This document shows, piece by piece, positions 63,485 to 64,000 of a stretch of DNA of 64,000 nt (position 1 is the first letter of the stretch; each line of letters opens with the position of its first letter). Location of the stretch: assembly GCF_000226295.1 (NCBI RefSeq), contig NC_016025.1:434001-498000 (forward strand), read 5' to 3'. A model generated the notes under the pieces. That model ran no database searches, was not told the DNA's origin, and was given only the letters and a program-made list of their open reading frames with translations. This DNA is from Chloracidobacterium thermophilum B. Lineage in GTDB: Bacteria; Acidobacteriota; Blastocatellia; Chloracidobacteriales; Chloracidobacteriaceae. The translations under genes and the position numbers were made by a program.

Positions 63485-64000
63485 CGAAAAAACGCCGTAA
63501 AGCCCTGCACTTTAGGGCAGGGATATAAGGCGCACGCTGTTTTATCAAGCCAAACCTGTGATAAAATAGCAGTATGAGAGTCATGGAAGCCAAGCTACTC
63601 AACGGGACAGCAGAGCAGTATCAGGCTCTGGATGAAGCCATCCGTACCGCACAGTTTGTCAGAAACAAATGTGTGCGGTACTGGATGGACAACAAGAGCG
63701 TCAACAAAGCTGTTCTCTATGCCCACTGCAAAGACCTGGCCAAAGAGTTTGACTTTGCCAGGAAGTTAAACTCAGCGGCAAGGCAGGCAAGTGCAGAGCG
63801 AGCTTGGGCTTCCATTTCCCGGTTCCATACCAACTGCAGAAACAAGGCGGTCAGGAAAGGGTATCCCAAGTTCAAGAAGCATTGCCGTTCTGTGGAATAC
63901 AAGGTATCTGGCTGGAAGCTGTCAGGGGATGGGATGACTATCTCGTTCACCGATGGCTTCAATGCTGGTGCTTTTGCTCTGTACTGCAATGGTGAGGCAA
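63485..64000 (+). mobile_element. IS200/IS605-type TnpB element, copy 2, cut by window edge
   Basis: The left end begins after TTAC (63481-63484), as in copy 1, and the next 100 bp up to the tnpB ATG are identical to copy 1 read on its coding strand. The insertion site is 111 bp from hemH. The two copies face away from each other and enclose about 31 kb. The right end lies outside. Confidence 0.85.
63574..64000 (+). CDS. tnpB: TnpB N-terminal part, continues past the window
   Basis: 142 codons are visible with no stop. They match copy 1 apart from about nine residues, for example NKSVNKA against NKGVNKA and CRNKAVRKG against CKNKAVKKG. The region with the two frameshifts of copy 1 lies past the window, so whether this copy is intact is not known. 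TnpB is the RNA-guided DNA nuclease of these elements. Confidence 0.87.
   Translation, partial: MRVMEAKLLNGTAEQYQALDEAIRTAQFVRNKCVRYWMDNKSVNKAVLYAHCKDLAKEFDFARKLNSAARQASAERAWASISRFHTNCRNKAVRKGYPKFKKHCRSVEYKVSGWKLSGDGMTISFTDGFNAGAFALYCNGEA

Overview
The window is a GC-rich bacterial chromosome segment. Its protein families fit the phylum Acidobacteriota: a VWFA-related secreted protein of the acidobacterial type, a very large TonB-type receptor with an N-terminal carboxypeptidase-regulatory domain, many lipoproteins and secreted proteins, and IS200/IS605-type TnpB elements. A Chloracidobacterium-like organism would fit, but that is inference from gene content and not from any marker gene.

Layout. 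0-7.5 kb: the end of a SpoIIE-type phosphatase, a tract of short GAGTAGC-like repeats, an anti-sigma-like membrane protein, an xdhC-mocA pair for molybdenum hydroxylase maturation, a pseudokinase fused to a beta-helix, an SDR and galactokinase. 7.6-13.2 kb: a czcCBA-type heavy-metal efflux operon. 13.2-22.2 kb: a zinc-ribbon/CBS protein, then on the minus strand a TetR-MFP-RND-TolC drug-efflux operon that is interrupted by an AT-rich multi-spanning membrane protein gene on the opposite strand. 22.3-29.8 kb: a HEAT-repeat protein, an SUMF1-like protein, a frameshifted DUF167 gene, aat, the VWFA-related protein and a secreted protein with a fulvocin C-like Cys-rich tail.

30.0-32.3 kb is the accessory hot spot. 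The C-terminus of an IscB-type RNA-guided nuclease abuts a seven-repeat CRISPR array, which is followed immediately by a TnpB-only IS200/IS605-type element whose tnpB carries two frameshifts. A second, nearly identical copy of the element enters at 63.5 kb in the opposite orientation. 32.4-38.6 kb: a predicted porin plus ten-heme cytochrome pair that looks like an outer-membrane electron conduit.

38.9-63.4 kb is mostly housekeeping and envelope genes. It holds DinB, MFS, tRNA-Pro(TGG), a VTT protein, a Uma2-family nuclease overlapping NAD-type isocitrate dehydrogenase, a secreted serine protease with blade-like repeats overlapping an RluA-type pseudouridine synthase, and a lone SctJ/YscJ-type lipoprotein. 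After these come an L,D-transpeptidase, LMW-PTP, DUF2256 plus TPR lipoprotein, a receiver-PAS-histidine kinase, the TonB-type receptor, a YbjN protein, a class 2 lipase, DUF190 and a hemH-response regulator-sensor kinase operon. Most starts were chosen by Shine-Dalgarno position and signal peptide placement. Several gene pairs overlap by ATGA, which implies translational coupling.
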